Assembly: GCA_030512295.1 (NCBI GenBank)
Contig: JAULSR010000002.1
Location: 3,658,001 to 3,722,000 of the forward strand
Source of the DNA: Bombardia bombarda
Taxonomy: Eukaryota; Ascomycota; Sordariomycetes; Sordariales; Lasiosphaeriaceae
DNA length: 64,000 nt
Reading direction: 5' to 3'
In this document: positions 24,761 to 37,307 of the stretch, in pieces
Layout of the letters: every line of letters starts with the position of its first letter
How positions within the stretch are numbered: position 1 is the stretch's first letter
The notes under the pieces: generated by a model
The model's input: only the letters and a program-made list of their open reading frames with translations
The model's database searches: none
Told to the model about the DNA's origin: nothing
Made by a program: the position numbers and the translations under genes

Positions 24761-25689
24761 ATGGACGCCAATCTCCACCAGCATCCCGCAATGGTGCAGC
24801 AGCAACCGCCTGCGACGTACTACCAGGACCCGGCATTGGTCGAGAAATCGGCAGCGAACCAGGCCTTCATCCCACCACCGCAACAGCACCTCGATGCCGC
24901 CTCATACACGGCATATGAGCGTAGCAATGCCAGTGCAGCCCCCGGACCCGGGACGACCATTCTCAACATCAAGCGGAGCATCGCCCTTGCTGTTCTCGCC
25001 GTCATCGCCATTCTCCTCATCATCGTCATTGGTCTTGCCGCCGGCCTGGGCGTAAGCCAGCGCAACTACCACCAGGCACAAGACAAACTCGCACAAGACG
25101 AGCGCGCCGCCCTTCTTGCCGCAACTCAAAACCCAACCGCGTAAGTCATGCACCTACACACAACATACCTACCTACCTGCCAGATATGGCCGCTTTCCTC
25201 CCAAGCACACCAACCCAGCAACTAACCTCCCATTCCACACCCAACAGCCTCACAGCCTCGACAGTCTACATCACCACCACCACTACCGCCACTCCTGCAT
25301 CCGCCACCGGCCCAACCGGCACCTCCTCATCAGCATCCGCGTCCTCGACAGTGAAAAGCACCATCATCTGCCCCGCCACCAACGGCACCTCGTACACGTC
25401 CAGCAAGGACAGCGGCGCCAAGAAGTTCACGCGCCTCTGTGGCATCGACTACAGCGGTACCGGTGCCAGCGACCTCGACTCCAAGAAGGCGACCACCATG
25501 GACGCGTGCATAGATCTGTGCGCCGCCAAGAAGGACTGCACCGGCGCTGGCTGGGGCTTCATCAGTGGCGATTCGGGCAACAGCCACTCGTGCTTCATGA
25601 AGACGAACCTGACAAAGAGCCACAAGGCGACATCGGACTGGGGCTTTGGGTTGTTGGTGCAGGGGGTTATTACGGATGATGCGGAGTGA
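24761..25689 (+). CDS. Single-pass membrane protein with a cysteine-rich PAN/apple-like ectodomain
   Basis: Exons 24761-25140 and 25248-25689 (GTAAGT..CAACAG), 273 residues. The start MDANLHQH is the first in-frame ATG. Residues 1-65 are a Gln/Pro-rich cytosolic tail with no signal peptide. Residues about 67-92 are a strongly hydrophobic span (IALAVLAVIAILLIIVIGL). A short charged helix follows, then a Thr/Ser-rich, probably O-glycosylated stalk. The last ~110 residues contain spaced cysteines (IICPATNGTSY, RLCGIDYSG, DACIDLCAAKKDC, SCFMKTNL) in the order seen in PAN/apple modules. PAN modules bind proteins or carbohydrates. This architecture recurs in moulds as a cell-surface protein of unknown role. 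The ectodomain assignment is tentative; the topology is well supported. Confidence 0.75.
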
Positions 25690-26378
25690 GGGGATGGCGG
25701 GGAGGGATCTGTCTTTTTTGTATTTTTCTTTTCTTTTCCTTACTTTGGACAATACGAGTAGGGAAAGGAGGTATCTGGAACTTGGATGTGTTTTGATATT
25801 TCTTTTCTGTTTTATACCAACAAAGCCATTTATGAGGTACTCAGGCACTTCCTTGTCACAAGTATCAGTGGCGAACATGTTACTCTTTCTATGGGCAAAT
25901 CTCATTTACATTCTTAACTACAGTGCCTGCCAACAAGTTTGGCCCCATGTGCGACCACCACGTACAACTACACCACGTACAACTATCCCATTTACACCTA
26001 TCCCATTTATATTATCCCACATCTAAATATTCTATCTATAACCACTCCATTTATAACTAATCCATTTGAGTAATGAAAGTTAAGCTTGGGTATAATCGGG
26101 TGGTAAAACTTGGGATGGGGCCAGACTTTTTGACTCATACTGTAATTATGAAAAGGAGGGAGTCAGTTGTGGGCCTTTTTGTTGAATGAGTATGATATTA
26201 GATTTAAGGGGCATATGATTTGAACCCTTTCCCCTTGAACAGAGTGCGATAACCTGTGGCGCGTCCTCCAAACGCACAGTCGTGTTACGAGAAATGGCTG
26301 GGTGGAGGGGTGGTGTTGTTGCTTGGTGAAAGGGGGCTGAGGTGTTTTTTGAAGGGTCGGTAACTGTTTTGAGATCAG
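25690..26378. other. AT-rich gap
   Basis: This is the 3' flank of the PAN-like gene. The stretch at 25960-26080 repeats the theme CCCATTTA/CCATTTATA several times. No gene was seen. Confidence 0.4.
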
Positions 26379-27398
26379 CTAGTAAGTGCGTCGATCAGAC
26401 AACCCAGTGTATTCTTCCGAGTCCACGCGACTCTCATACGGGCTCAGACTCCAAAGCGCGTCCCCTGTTAGCGATAGTGTGGTGTTGGTAAGCTGTGCTG
26501 TCTCCACAATGGTGGAATATCTTGTGTTGCGGACCTCTCTCCCGTTGTGATGAATGGCCTTCAGGCCAATGAGAACGCCGATTATGGCAAAAAAGAGGCT
26601 GGTGCCATACACAAGCCACAACTGTATAGGGTTGTAAGTGAAGGCGTTGATGGTTCGCCATCGCTTGCAGGGGTAGTCGGTGCTGTGGTCGTCGGGGGGC
26701 TGGAACCCTGGTGCCCGAGGATGTTGATGGATCGTTTCCCCAGACAACGTCTCGATACTACCTATTTGAGAGAATCGAAAGGATGATGTCTTCGTAGAGA
26801 GACTGTGTCTTGCTCATGGCGTCGGGAACAATGGTGGAGCTGCGAGGATCAAATAACTTGGACTCTCGTATAAAGTCGTTGACCTCAAGGTAAAACTCTT
26901 GGTTGTTCAGGTCTTTGGTTACAGCTCCCCTGATGAACAGGATTAGGTCTGCCTAAGAACGCTGAATGTTCCCTTTTCGCTGAAATCCAGGTGGTCCTCG
27001 AGCTCTGGGGCGTTTGGAGTTGTGTTATGGTTATCGACGGACCTGTAATACATCGTGACAGGCGACAAGAATTCTTTGGACAATTTGACAGCTTGAGGAT
27101 TCCCCAACCCTGCGTTATGGGCAATTTGGACAGTGTAGCTTGTCCTATAGTATTGACACGTGAAGCTGAACGTCCTTGTGGTATTAAAATGAACACCATG
27201 CTGGTCGGGCACGTTTTCCAGGTCAATTACAGCTGCCGGTTTGTCAGACTGCTCTATCCTGAGTTGAATTGAATCCAAGTAACCAAAAGCCACATATAAA
27301 CCTTTGCTTTGATAACTGTATTCCAGGTAGCTCTGAAAACATACAACGAAAATCTTACGAAATATTATGGGCAATCTCGCCATCGCCATGAATGGCAT
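26379..27398 (-). pseudogene. Decayed fungal membrane protein (C-terminal part only)
   Basis: Three fragments follow one another on the minus strand in different frames. The first (27398-26943) is an ectodomain piece with SFTCQYYRTSYTVQI and LSKEFLSPVTMYY. The second (about 26945-26765) is AVTKDLNNQEFYLEVNDFIRE, ending LYEDIILSILSN. The third (about 26760-26379) is NAFTYNPIQLWLVYGTSLFFAIIGVLIGL, a membrane span followed by a cytosolic tail. This matches the C-terminal layout of a large fungal family often misnamed 'formylmethionine deformylase-like'. The N-terminal membrane spans that should precede it are absent, and no canonical introns restore the frame at the two breaks. I read it as a truncated relic. 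The name is by recollection of the family, so it is tentative. Confidence 0.55.
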
Positions 27399-27941
27399 GG
27401 CCGTAACACAAACCTTAGCCTTAATTCCATAGTCATCTCACGATAGCACGTTTTCTCAATACTTTATAAAATGTCATAATTGAAGCGAAGTACGCGGAGA
27501 CTGGATATAGCGAAAATAAGTTGCACTCCAATTACTTGATAGCTGGGTAGGTAGAAACTACTTAAACTGCTACATACACATTGCCCCAATCATGGTCCAT
27601 TATTCCATAGTCGCTCTTGATGACACTCCGACGTTAAGCAACCTGTTGCTCGCCCACCTGCCTAAATCCTTGGCAAATAAAGTGGACTCAACCAGCCACC
27701 TAAGCCTGCATGGAGCCATGGACTCATTGTTGGTTGGTTGTGAGGTGGCTGGGAATGGAGGCACATTTAGGCAGTTGCCCTGCTAACACGAGGTCATCAG
27801 GCGCAACCCCTTCAACCAAAAGATCACAGAAAATTTATCAAACCTATTCAGTCGTCTCATTCACAAAGAGATCCCTTCACAAAATATGTGATCTATTCTT
27901 TACTCCAAACAACCTCAACCACCAGCAACAACCATTTCACT

Positions 27942-29531
27942 ATGGCCCCCCACCTCGCTGACGAGATTTTACTTAACATCTTTTTCTACCTCGAACTCGA
28001 AGTCAGAGAACTAGTACACAAATAATTTTCCACCTACTTTCCCACATATACCCGCGTGGCCCGCTTGGGAGAGGGCAATAAGCAGAACGGCTCATCCGAA
28101 TGGGACGCGCTTAAAGCTCTCTCGCGCCTCTGCGCCGTCTCGCGCCGTTTCAAACACCTAGCGCAGCCACTGCTGTACACGACAGTCCCAGATCTCTCGG
28201 GCAAGTACGACGCACGGCTGGGCAAATATGTTCATCACGCACGACAGAACTTTATGCGCACCTTAGGCGAGCAGCCGCACTTGACCGAAGCCATTCGCGC
28301 TTTCAGAGTCGTAAACTGGTGGCCCGACGTGGGCCCACTGTTCGAAACCATGAGGGCAAATGGCTACCTCGACGGCCGTATTTCGGACACGTTCCTAGCC
28401 CGACTGTATGCAACCATTGAAACCGACAAGGACCATGAGGAGCCTACCGAAGCCCCCATGATGCTGAGCCTGTTTCCCAATCTCGAATTGCTCGACATTG
28501 AATGGAACTACTCGCAAAACCTTACGTTGGAGTTTGTGCGCGAGGCAGCGTCCGCGGGAACTCACTTTTCTCGCTTGCGCGAGGTTCGGGTCCGCCACTG
28601 GGATACCGAGATGGCGACCCAATTTGACGCGATACTACCGCTCATGCTGCCCTCGGTGTGGACCTTTCGAGGATGGGCAATCAGCTGGGAGGGGACCGAC
28701 GGGATTTGGGAAGAGACAGACAAGTCTCAGGATCTGGCTGACCTGCATAGACTGCTCAACCTGCAGCACGTGGAGCTGAACCAATCACTTTGCGATCCTA
28801 ACGGCCTTGCGTATATGCTGGATCGCTGCCCAAAGCTACGCATCCTAAAAATTGACTGGAGTAGCTGCGGTATAGGTGGCTCTTCGGATCTGAATATGGC
28901 TGAGTTCGGCAACGCGCTGCGGGAACATTATCCCCCGAGTCTCGAAGAATTGGTATTGGATCCGGTTGACCACGACGGTTGTAATGAGGTCTTCAACCCT
29001 TTGGGTTCTCTTCGGGGGTTAAGTCAGCTGAAGAGGCTCGGCCTGGCGGAGTTTGTTTTGTTAGGCGAGCCTAGATCATGGCGCCAAAGTGCCGAGGATG
29101 CGCTTAGGAGAGGCGAAAACAACAGCGAAGCAGGCGGAACCCTTCTGTCGGCACAGGTAGGAGGAGCGGATGGGACAACGACGGCATCAACGGCGATCAG
29201 CGAGCCGGTACCAGCCGCTTACGCCCCGACATTGGATGATTTCCTGCCTGATTCTCTGGAGAAGTTGCACATTTACGAGGCCCGCGAACCAGAAGATACG
29301 AGGGCAGAGTTTGAGGCGCTGGATGATCAGATATGCGACTTGCTTCTGAATCCAGCTCGGCAAAACTCGCTGAAGGAAATCCGCATCAGTTGTCGCGACA
29401 CCCCATTTCCCAAGGTTGATATGTTCAAGGACATGGGGTGGTCCACTTGGACGGAACAAAACCGGAAGTATGTTTGGACATACGGGAAACGGGAAGTCGA
29501 TATGGTTCTGGCTCGACGGTTGAGGAGATAG
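27942..29531 (+). CDS. F-box-like protein with degenerate leucine-rich region
   Basis: Model: 27942-28013 joined to 28086-29531 (intron GTACAC..AAGCAG, 72 bp), 505 residues. The ATG at 27942 gives MAPHLADEILLNIFFYLEL, the first half of an F-box. An in-frame TAA just downstream falls inside the predicted intron, which links it in phase 0 to ALSRLCAVSRRFKHLAQPLLYTTV, the second half. The F-box binds Skp1 in SCF ubiquitin ligases. The rest has irregular Leu-rich units (LELLDIEWNYS, LLNLQHVELN, LRILKIDWS, LEELVLD) that would form a substrate-binding solenoid. If the intron is not spliced, the protein would stop at residue 27. The target is unknown. Confidence 0.8.
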
Positions 29532-31655
29532 GGAGGATGAGTAGAAAACATTCCAACGTCTGTTTGGTTCCAAAGCTGCGGTCGAGCCGTCTCCCCTGCC
29601 TCCTCGGCCCGGTGTCCGTGCGTTACATGTCGCGTCGCATCCCATCCCGAGACGGCACATTGGAGAGTGCTGACAACGGAGGGGTATTCCAGGGACCGGG
29701 AATGCAAGTTGCCGTGCGGATGCGTGCATGCAAGAACGATCGAGAGCTTTCGTGCTTGTTGTCTTGCAGTGTGCGTTCATATACACAAGTACCTATTCTT
29801 TGATAGATAGACACATCAGTTAGCAAGCGACCTAAATCAACAACAACAAGGGCCAGACAAATGATTCTGTAGACGTAAATGCATGATTCCAAACCCTGTG
29901 TGGGGTAGAACAGATGAAGTCCTTTTGCAATCAGATGAACCCATCATCCGACGAACCCTGGACGCAGAGCGGGAATCAAGATTTCCTGAATTTCCTGGGT
30001 CGCCAAGGACGCTTCTTTCATGCTTCGCTTCAGACGAGATGGGGTTGGCTGGTGTTGTTTAGCCGGATTATCCGTATAGTGCAAGAGGGTCTCCCCAGTT
30101 TCTCTACCAGATTTTGCTTCCTTTCCCCAGAAATCGTAAAGTGCGCAAGCTATTTCGAGAACATGAAAAGGCGACGGTCAATTCGTCGCCATACGATCGA
30201 GGTATAAGTGACGTTATTAAGACCAGGCATGACGACGACAACGAGGACGACAGCGAGGGTGGGTGCTTTGGTTGAAGGGCAACGCAAACTTGTCTGAACG
30301 GGAAATTGCCCTCCGTCGTTGGTGCGGCGCGCAACTCGACTTGGCCATGACCAAGCTCAGGTTGCTCTTTCCTTTCTTCGGTCGATCGGGTTGGCGTTCC
30401 CAGCTGCCGGCAGCGGTCCGCTAGGAGATCACTGCTAGTGGGCTGCTAGTGGACTGCCAGTAGGCATCATGGAATTGACAGCGGCGATGGTGCCTACTTC
30501 GCGCCTGCCTCGTGCACACCGAGAAAAGCCCCTGCGTCGAACAGCGCGGCGCATCTCGGGCGCACAACCTGTCTTGGGGTATTGTTTCTTCTCGGTGGGT
30601 GTCTGGGTGGTGTGTTCCTTCCTCAACGCCGCTTCCCCGCAGTCGACTCAAATCTGGTAGCTCCATTCAACGCTCACGGACTCGATCCATTTCCGGGTCG
30701 AATTTCATGACAACCTTCCATGTTCCTGCTTGCATCTGTCAATGCGGCAGGGACAAGACGAGTCTTTCTGTCTCTGTTGTACTTCGTAATTGTATCTGTA
30801 TCTTCAAGTCGCGCCGTTGTCGACTTGTCGTGTCGAACCACAGAGAAAACCACATCGACGCTATCTCTACGCTAAAATGATCGATCGTCCGTCCCGGCAA
30901 CACAATGCCTAGAGCAATGCCCTGGCTTGCGAATCTCATCCACCTGACCTCTGCTGGGTTGGGGATGCAAGTCTGGGGGTCATGGGATGAACCCAAAGTG
31001 GCCGTGGTTGCTACGCATCATATTTGCGTAGATTGATGACTACTCTCTTTCTTTTGCTTCTCCGCAGCTTCTCGGCAAGCAGCTTCTCGGCGTCGCACAT
31101 CCGCATGGCTGTTTGGACCTCCTCACTCTCTGGAACTCTTAGCTAGAGGGTTGCTAAGCGTCCCACCATTCCTCACTGGACAACGGGCGGTGCGGCGTAC
31201 CATGGTCTCCCTATCGACCCGCCTTCTGCGTGCAGTGCGACCCTGGTGTCCCACTTCCCCAGACTCCCCACCAAACCCAGCACGACTCGCCAACCTCTAC
31301 CCACTCAACGTAGGAGATGCCCCTCCATGATTGTTCATCCCCTGCTGCGGGCCTAACAGACTAACTGAAGAAGGATGACATCGCCGGGACTGCGGACGAT
31401 GAACCCATGGTTCCCAGGATCGAAAAGGATAGCTCACTGGCGTCCTCTCCCCGACCTCTTAGCGGACTTCACTGGACTCACAGTGTATAGGTAATATGGA
31501 CCAGCCCCGACTGCTGGGTTCTACATTCTTCACTTTTCCTGTCACATAAGCAAAAATGTTGCAGAATACTCGGCAGTGAACTGGCATCAACTTAAGCTAG
31601 GAAGACCGGCGAGCTCAACCGAAGACACCTAGCAGACTGAGGTACTACGACGACG
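29532..31655. other. 2.1-kb gap without a supported gene
   Basis: This is the 3' flank of the F-box gene and the upstream region of the sugar transporter. Several overlapping short frames occur, but none has a recognisable domain. Confidence 0.4.
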
Positions 31656-33468
31656 ATGACGTCAAAGGTCGACGCAGACTATGCTTCGACAGAGTTCGAG
31701 TACGCAGAAGCCGAGCCGACTCGTTTTCAGAGGGTCTATTGGACCAAGGAGCCACATTTGAGGAAGCTATATGGGCTGACCATCATACTGATGGTGGCAT
31801 CGGCCACGACAGGTTACGATGGCATGCTCGTCAACACATCACAACAAATACATGCGTGGAACTGGTTCTTCTTTCCCGAGACAAAAGACAACCCGAGGCT
31901 CGAGGACGCCGTGGTCGATAGCAAGCTGGCCATATTGGTCAACATGTTCAACATCGGCTCCATCGTCTCCTTTTTTATAACACCATACATCGCGGATCAC
32001 TACGGGAGAAAAAGGGCCATCGTCGTTGGATGTGTGTTTATGATCCAGGGTGGCATACTGACTGCCTTTGCCACAGGCTGGGAGAGTACGTGCTTTGACC
32101 CTATAACATCTCCATCCACCCTTGAGCAAAACAGTTGCAGCTAACAAGCCTTCAGTGTACATGGGAGGCCGTTTCCTGCTCGGCTTCGGCAACTCCTTGG
32201 CCCAAATGGCATCCCCCCTCCTCCTGACCGAAATATGCCACCCACAACACCGCGGCCCCGTCACAGCTGTCTACAACTGTCTCTGGAACGCCGGCGCCCT
32301 TCTCGTGTCCTGCATAGCTTGGGGCACCTCCAACATCCAGAGCGACTGGTCCTGGCGGTCCATAACCTTCATTCAGATCGTCCCGTCGCTCATCCAGCTC
32401 TGCGGCATCTGGTTCATACCCGAATCGCCGCGCTTCCTTGTCAACAAGGATCGACACGAAGAGGCCCTCCATATCCTTGCCAAGTGGCACGCCGGCGGCG
32501 ACGTGAATAACGCAACGGTGCAGTTCGAGTTCCGCGAGATCAAGGAGACGATCCGTATACAGAAGGACACGGACCATGCAACGAGCTATGTCGACTTTCT
32601 ACGCACCAGGGGCAATCGCTGGCGGCTGGCCATTATCATATCGCTGGGAGTCATCTCGCAGTACAGCGGCAACGCCTTGTTCTCCAACTACATGAACACC
32701 ATCTACGAGGGCGCGGGTGTCAGGGAGCAGAGCCAGAAGCTGGGAATATCCACGGGCAAGACGATTCTCGATCTGATCATTACGGTTGTGGCTGCGCTTA
32801 ATGTGGATCGGTTCGGACGACGACCGCTTTTCCTCATCTCGACCATTGGCATGGTGTGTTCGTTTGCATGCTGGACGGTGACGGGTGCTGTGTACGAGTA
32901 CTCGGGCGAAACCAACATGGTTGCGGGCTACATACAGCTCGTGTTCATCTGGATGTTTGGAATATTCTACGACATTGGCTTCTCCGGGCTGCTTGTTGCG
33001 TATGCGCTTGAGGTGCTGCCGTTCCATCTGAGAGCAAAGGGCATGATGCTCATGAACGTCACGGTGCAGGCTGTGTTGGCGATCTCAAAGTATGTTGCCC
33101 TTTTTCTCGTTCTTCCCCCGTCATCGACACCACCAATAACCTTCCCTGCAGCCATGTTGCTAACATATTGCAAAAAAAGCCAAACCAACAAGCTCGCATG
33201 GGACCGTCTCCCGCACCACTGGAACTTTATGCTCTTTTACACCATCTGGGACCTAGGCCAGCTCATTTTTGTCTGGTTCTTTTACGTTGAGACAAAGGGC
33301 CCTACCCTGGAAGAGGTGGCGCGTATCTTTGACGGAAAGGATGCGATAGGGCATGTCAACATGCACCAGGTCGAGAAGGAGCTGTTTCATCACCGTGAAC
33401 ATGCAGATCAAGGAGAGAATCTTGGGCATTTTAGGCCGAGGAGGCAGATTCACTCTTATGGGTCGTAG
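31656..33468 (+). CDS. MFS sugar transporter (hexose/lactose-permease-like)
   Basis: Exons 31656-32085, 32156-33089 and 33180-33468, all GT-AG and in phase, 550 residues (the usual size). The start is MTSKVDAD. Family marks, in order: GYDGMLVNTSQQI in span 1, ADHYGRKRAIVVG (loop 2-3 motif), GRFLLGFGN, the central PESPRFLVNKDRHEEAL, DRFGRRPLFLIS (loop 8-9 motif), the reading across the last intron ISNQTNKLAW..HHWNFMLFYT, and FFYVETKGPTLEEVARIFDG at the end. Twelve membrane spans are expected. These proton symporters import hexoses, disaccharides or other polyols at the plasma membrane. The closest recognised type is the fungal lactose-permease-like group, but the substrate is not decided by sequence alone. 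Confidence 0.9.
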
Positions 33469-34649
33469 GCAAGTTGGGCTGTTTTCTTACTGGGTGGGAT
33501 AGTGTTGGCTGGTTGGTAGGGACGGTCAGGTCGGACGGGGCTCGGAAAAGAAAGGAATGGCTCAACCTGTGGAGGGGATACCGGGGTGAAAAAGGGGAAG
33601 GGGCTAGGAAGCGACGCTTTTATGATTTTGTATTTGGCTTTATGGTACCTTGATACCAAAAGACATTGTTGGGGGTGGGGTTGGGCTGTTAATATTTCTT
33701 GTACTGGCTGCTGGTTGAAATGATAGTTCTCATCTTTGGCATCCGAGAGAAGCAAAGGGGGAGGGGATTGATGCTTGTTTTGTCGTGGTTGAGGTGCTTT
33801 CTCGTTCCAAAAATATGTCATCACTTGCTGATGCATGTGGCCTTGGTCTTCGTTGCAGGACTTTTGCTTAAGGTACAATATGGAGCAGAAAGTCGGTTCA
33901 CACTCACCAAATTCCCACTTAAGAACGTCAAAACTCACCACTTGGATAAACCTCAAATCATTTACCTTTATAGAAATACGGCCTATTTGTTGATATTGGA
34001 TAGATCTAAAGTTAAAAAAGTCTTTGCATGGTATTTTTGTTGCATATAGTTTTTGCAACTTAAAACCAATCATAGATCTAAGAACTGTGAGACGCACTGT
34101 TTGGAACTCATATATATAAAGCGGCTCTGCCGCATGTTTTCCTTTATTTCTACAAAATGCACTTTGCTTACGCGCTTCTGAAGCTCTTGTAATGCTTTGC
34201 CACTCCTGTCCCTTTCCCCTGACTCCTAAGAGCGCCTGACCTTCTCATATGTGACATATCTCGAGCAAGGCAGCATATGGTTGGGTTCAAAGCGCTTAAT
34301 TCCCAAGCTAAAGGCCACCAACCGACCCCATGGAATTTAAAAGCAAGCTTGATGTATTGGAGATTGACTAGGTAGAAACTAATACTCCATGGTACTATGA
34401 GGCTGTGTGGCGAGGATCAAGCACCAGAAGAGGGTCCGATGCAGGTTGACGGGCCTCCCTTTTACGACCAACAGGCGTTTATCTATGTAATCAGGTTGTG
34501 ATGATCACCTTAAGCGGCTAGGTCGTATCCATCTCCAGGCAGAGACAGAAGCAAGCGCGTGCCTAGAACCAGGCCAATACGAGATACATTTCCTCATAGT
34601 TGTGCAGCATCTCTACTACCAACTGGGCTCCTTAACGTGACTCTCCATA
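33469..34649. other. Flank of the transposon
   Basis: This is the sugar-transporter 3' region leading to the left end of the copia element. No supported gene was seen. Confidence 0.4.
34645..34649. repeat. Target-site duplication CCATA (left, copia)
   Basis: Identical to 45648-45652 on the other side of the element. Confidence 0.9.
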
Positions 34650-34806
34650 TGTTGGGCCGATTCAGGGTCTGCGAAGATGTGTGTGTCTATTCTAGGCTAA
34701 TCTGCGCGAGGCCGAAAATATCGATAATACGTACAAAGCAAGCGGAACAACAAGATGCCGAAGTGGTGACGGCTGGATGACTAACAGGGATGACTAATCC
34801 TCAACA
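34650..34806 (-). repeat. Copia 3' LTR (left copy)
   Basis: 157 bp, TGTTG...CAACA. It differs from the right copy at five positions, all transitions. A G-rich polypurine tract (CTGAGGGGGGG on the minus strand) abuts it at 34807-34817, as expected for the plus-strand primer. Confidence 0.93.
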
Positions 34807-34961
34807 CCCCCCCTCAGACGAGCCACTGTACGGCAACAAAGTGAGGCTATTCGTGTTCCCGTTTGCGCGATATTTCCATCAATCCTTGGTGTTTTCGAAC
34901 CTTCCCAGGACGCAATACACACTGTAGAGTCTCTCGCAACGGCTTTTCCTTGATCCAGGGA

Positions 34962-36120
34962 CTACCCACTGCTGGGGGTTTCTACTAAGTTGAGGAGCTT
35001 GATAAACCTGGCGTGCTTCTCTTTCTGCAGTGGCTTTGTGAGTCCGTCTGCAACCATCTTTGTACCTGCGATATGTTGTACGTTTAGGTTGCCTTCCGAC
35101 ACCTGGTTGATAATCCATTTGAAGCGGACATCCAGGTTGCGAGTACGCGCGGTGTTATAGGGCGAGAGAATAGTAGTACGAGCGTTGGCTGAATTTGTGT
35201 AAAGTAGTAGGGGCGCTTTCTGTGGCGTTCTATATTCTTCGAGTAGGCGAGCCACCTACTTGAGGCTGAGTCCTGCGGGCGTGAGGTTGATAAATTCTGC
35301 CTCGGTGGACGACAGCGTGATGATACCCTGCTTCTTGCTTTTCCATAGTATAGGACCTCCCGCGAGGAAGATAACGTGCTTACTAGTAGAATATTGCATC
35401 AATAGATCGTCGGCGAATGCGGCGTCTGTGTAAGCGCAGAGGGCGAGGTTATCCATCGGCAGCTTGCCTCCGTAGCAGGGGCAAAGCGTGAGGGTCTTGG
35501 TGATGTAGCGGAAAAGGTGTTGAAGTAGTCGAATGTGGGCATTTGAAGGTCCTGCGTTGGCTTCGTAGAGGCGGCTTATAGTATATGTCAAGTCCGCGCG
35601 GCTACCTACTGCGAGATAATTGAGGCTGCCGGTCTTCTTGATGTAGGACTTGGTGATAGTTTCGTCAGGCTTTTCCCAGGTCTTGGGCAATTCCAAGCCT
35701 GGGGGCCAGGGAGTATTGACGCCGTTGAGGCTCTCGAGGTTGTATTTCGCTAGCATCTTTCGAGCGTAATTCTTCTGGGATAGGTAAATGCGGTTGTTTT
35801 CCTAATCGCGAATGATGTTAAAACCGAGGAAGGACTTTGCTTCGTCGAGGTCCTTTAGTATAAACTTATCGTTTAGCAGATCTCTGGTTTTTTCGATGGC
35901 TTGCAATGTGGGCGCGGAGATCAGAAGGTTGTCAATATATAAGACCAATAGAGCGCCCGTTTTTTTGTTGTGGAAGAGATAGAGGTCGTTTTGGAAGGCG
36001 TTAAATCCGAGGGCTTTCATTACCGGCACCAGAGTAAGGAACCAGTAGAGTGGTGCTTTACGTAGGCCGTAGAGAGCTATTCGGAGTAGGCAGACCTTTC
36101 CTTTTTTTTAGGGAAGTCCG
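34962..36120 (-). pseudogene. Copia reverse transcriptase and RNase H, mutated
   Basis: Reading 36120 to 34962 in collinear broken frames: LYGLRKAPLYWF and VLYIDNLLISA (the YVDD box, with the second Asp changed to Asn), then the connection region ending in SLNYLAVGSRADLTYTISRL, then CAYTDAAFADD and GPILWKSKKQGIITLSSTEAEFI (RNase H). After the stop that follows LSLK it continues VARLLEEYR..ARTRNLDVRFKWIINQV and TKPLQKEKHARF. The D-to-N change and a Trp-like codon turned into TAG are both G-to-A changes on the coding strand. The enzyme must be dead. Confidence 0.9.
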
Positions 36121-37129
36121 TGGGGTTGGCGGACGTAGATAGAAGTGCCTTTAGGGATGTAAGCATTGAGAAACGCTGTTTTGAAGTCGTACTGGCGGAG
36201 GAAATAACCCTAAACGGTAGTAATCGCCAGGAATACTTTGACTGTTATAGACGTTGCCACTATAGCATAAACGTTTTAAATACTCTAAGAGTCGCGCTTG
36301 TAGTTGCCATAGACAACCTATCGCGCTCTATTAAGTAGCTGTTTTTCGGGAGTTATTTTTTCGTCGAAAACCCATTTGCCGGATAAAATTTCGGCGTCCG
36401 GAGGAGCTTTAATAAGGTCCTAAACCCCGTGAGTTTCGAGAGCGATTTTCTGGGTTTTTATAGTTGGAAGCCATCTCTTTTAGAAGTCGGGACGCTTATA
36501 CGTTTCGAAATAGGACTTAAAAATAGAGTCGCGGTGTTTAAGGATCGTTTGGGCCTTAAGGGCAGTTAAGTAAGGTTGGAAGTTTTAGATAGGTTTAATC
36601 TCGTCAGCAAGGTTCAGAGTCAAGATGTAGGCACTAAATGTTTTTTTTCTGGAGGCTAGATTTTTATAGAATCCGGCTAGTCTCTGTTTTGCGCGTAATC
36701 TTGGGCGCAACGTAGTGATAGTTTCGGGTAATGGTGCTTCTTTTTCGATGAAGTCTAGGATAGAATCCTCGTCGTTACGTTCGATAGGCGAGCTAGAGGT
36801 TGCGTTTAATTGGATCTAGATTAATGGAGCAATTGGTGATAGAGGAAGTGATTCCTAGGCCGGGGCTACAACCGTGATTGATTCCTGAGTTGACTCTTCC
36901 GAAGGCGAAGTCTGGAGTGGTTGCGTGGGCAAGGGCGCTGTAGTACCTGGTAAACGTGTAGGATTCGGGCTAGGATCTGGAGTTAGATAGTCCGGGGTAA
37001 ACTTTGGGGACTTTTGAGCGTTATTTTCGTCGTTTGACGTAGATCTTAGGCCGGGAAGTGTATATCTTTGTTGTTTTTAATTAGGCGAATCGCTAGGTAT
37101 TATTTTCGTACCGTTAAAGATAATATTAG

Positions 37130-37307
37130 GTAAGGTATCCTTATCTTTTAAAATCCTATCATCAAAGGCAACCTCGTAAAGTATGTTACTTATTAGATCC
37201 GAGGCAGTTGTATAACCTTTGTTTTCGTAGAATTTAACCGAGTTGGTGCGAATTATTTTGTCGCTTTAAAGGAGATATATTTAGTATATTTTTCTATAAT
37301 TTCCATC
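37130..37307 (-). pseudogene. Copia pol fragment after the integrase core
   Basis: Minus-strand reading includes IRTNSVKFYENKGYT and NILYEVAFDDRILKDKDTLPN, typical of the segment between integrase and reverse transcriptase in copia pol. It joins across the gypsy insertion to the fragment at 43046-43110. Confidence 0.7.
37304..37307. repeat. Target-site duplication CATC (left, gypsy)
   Basis: Matches 43046-43049 on the far side of the gypsy element. Confidence 0.85.

Noticed and set aside
34559..34780. 73-residue frame crossing the copia LTR
   Set aside because: Most of it is LTR sequence that recurs at 45.5 kb; not a gene.
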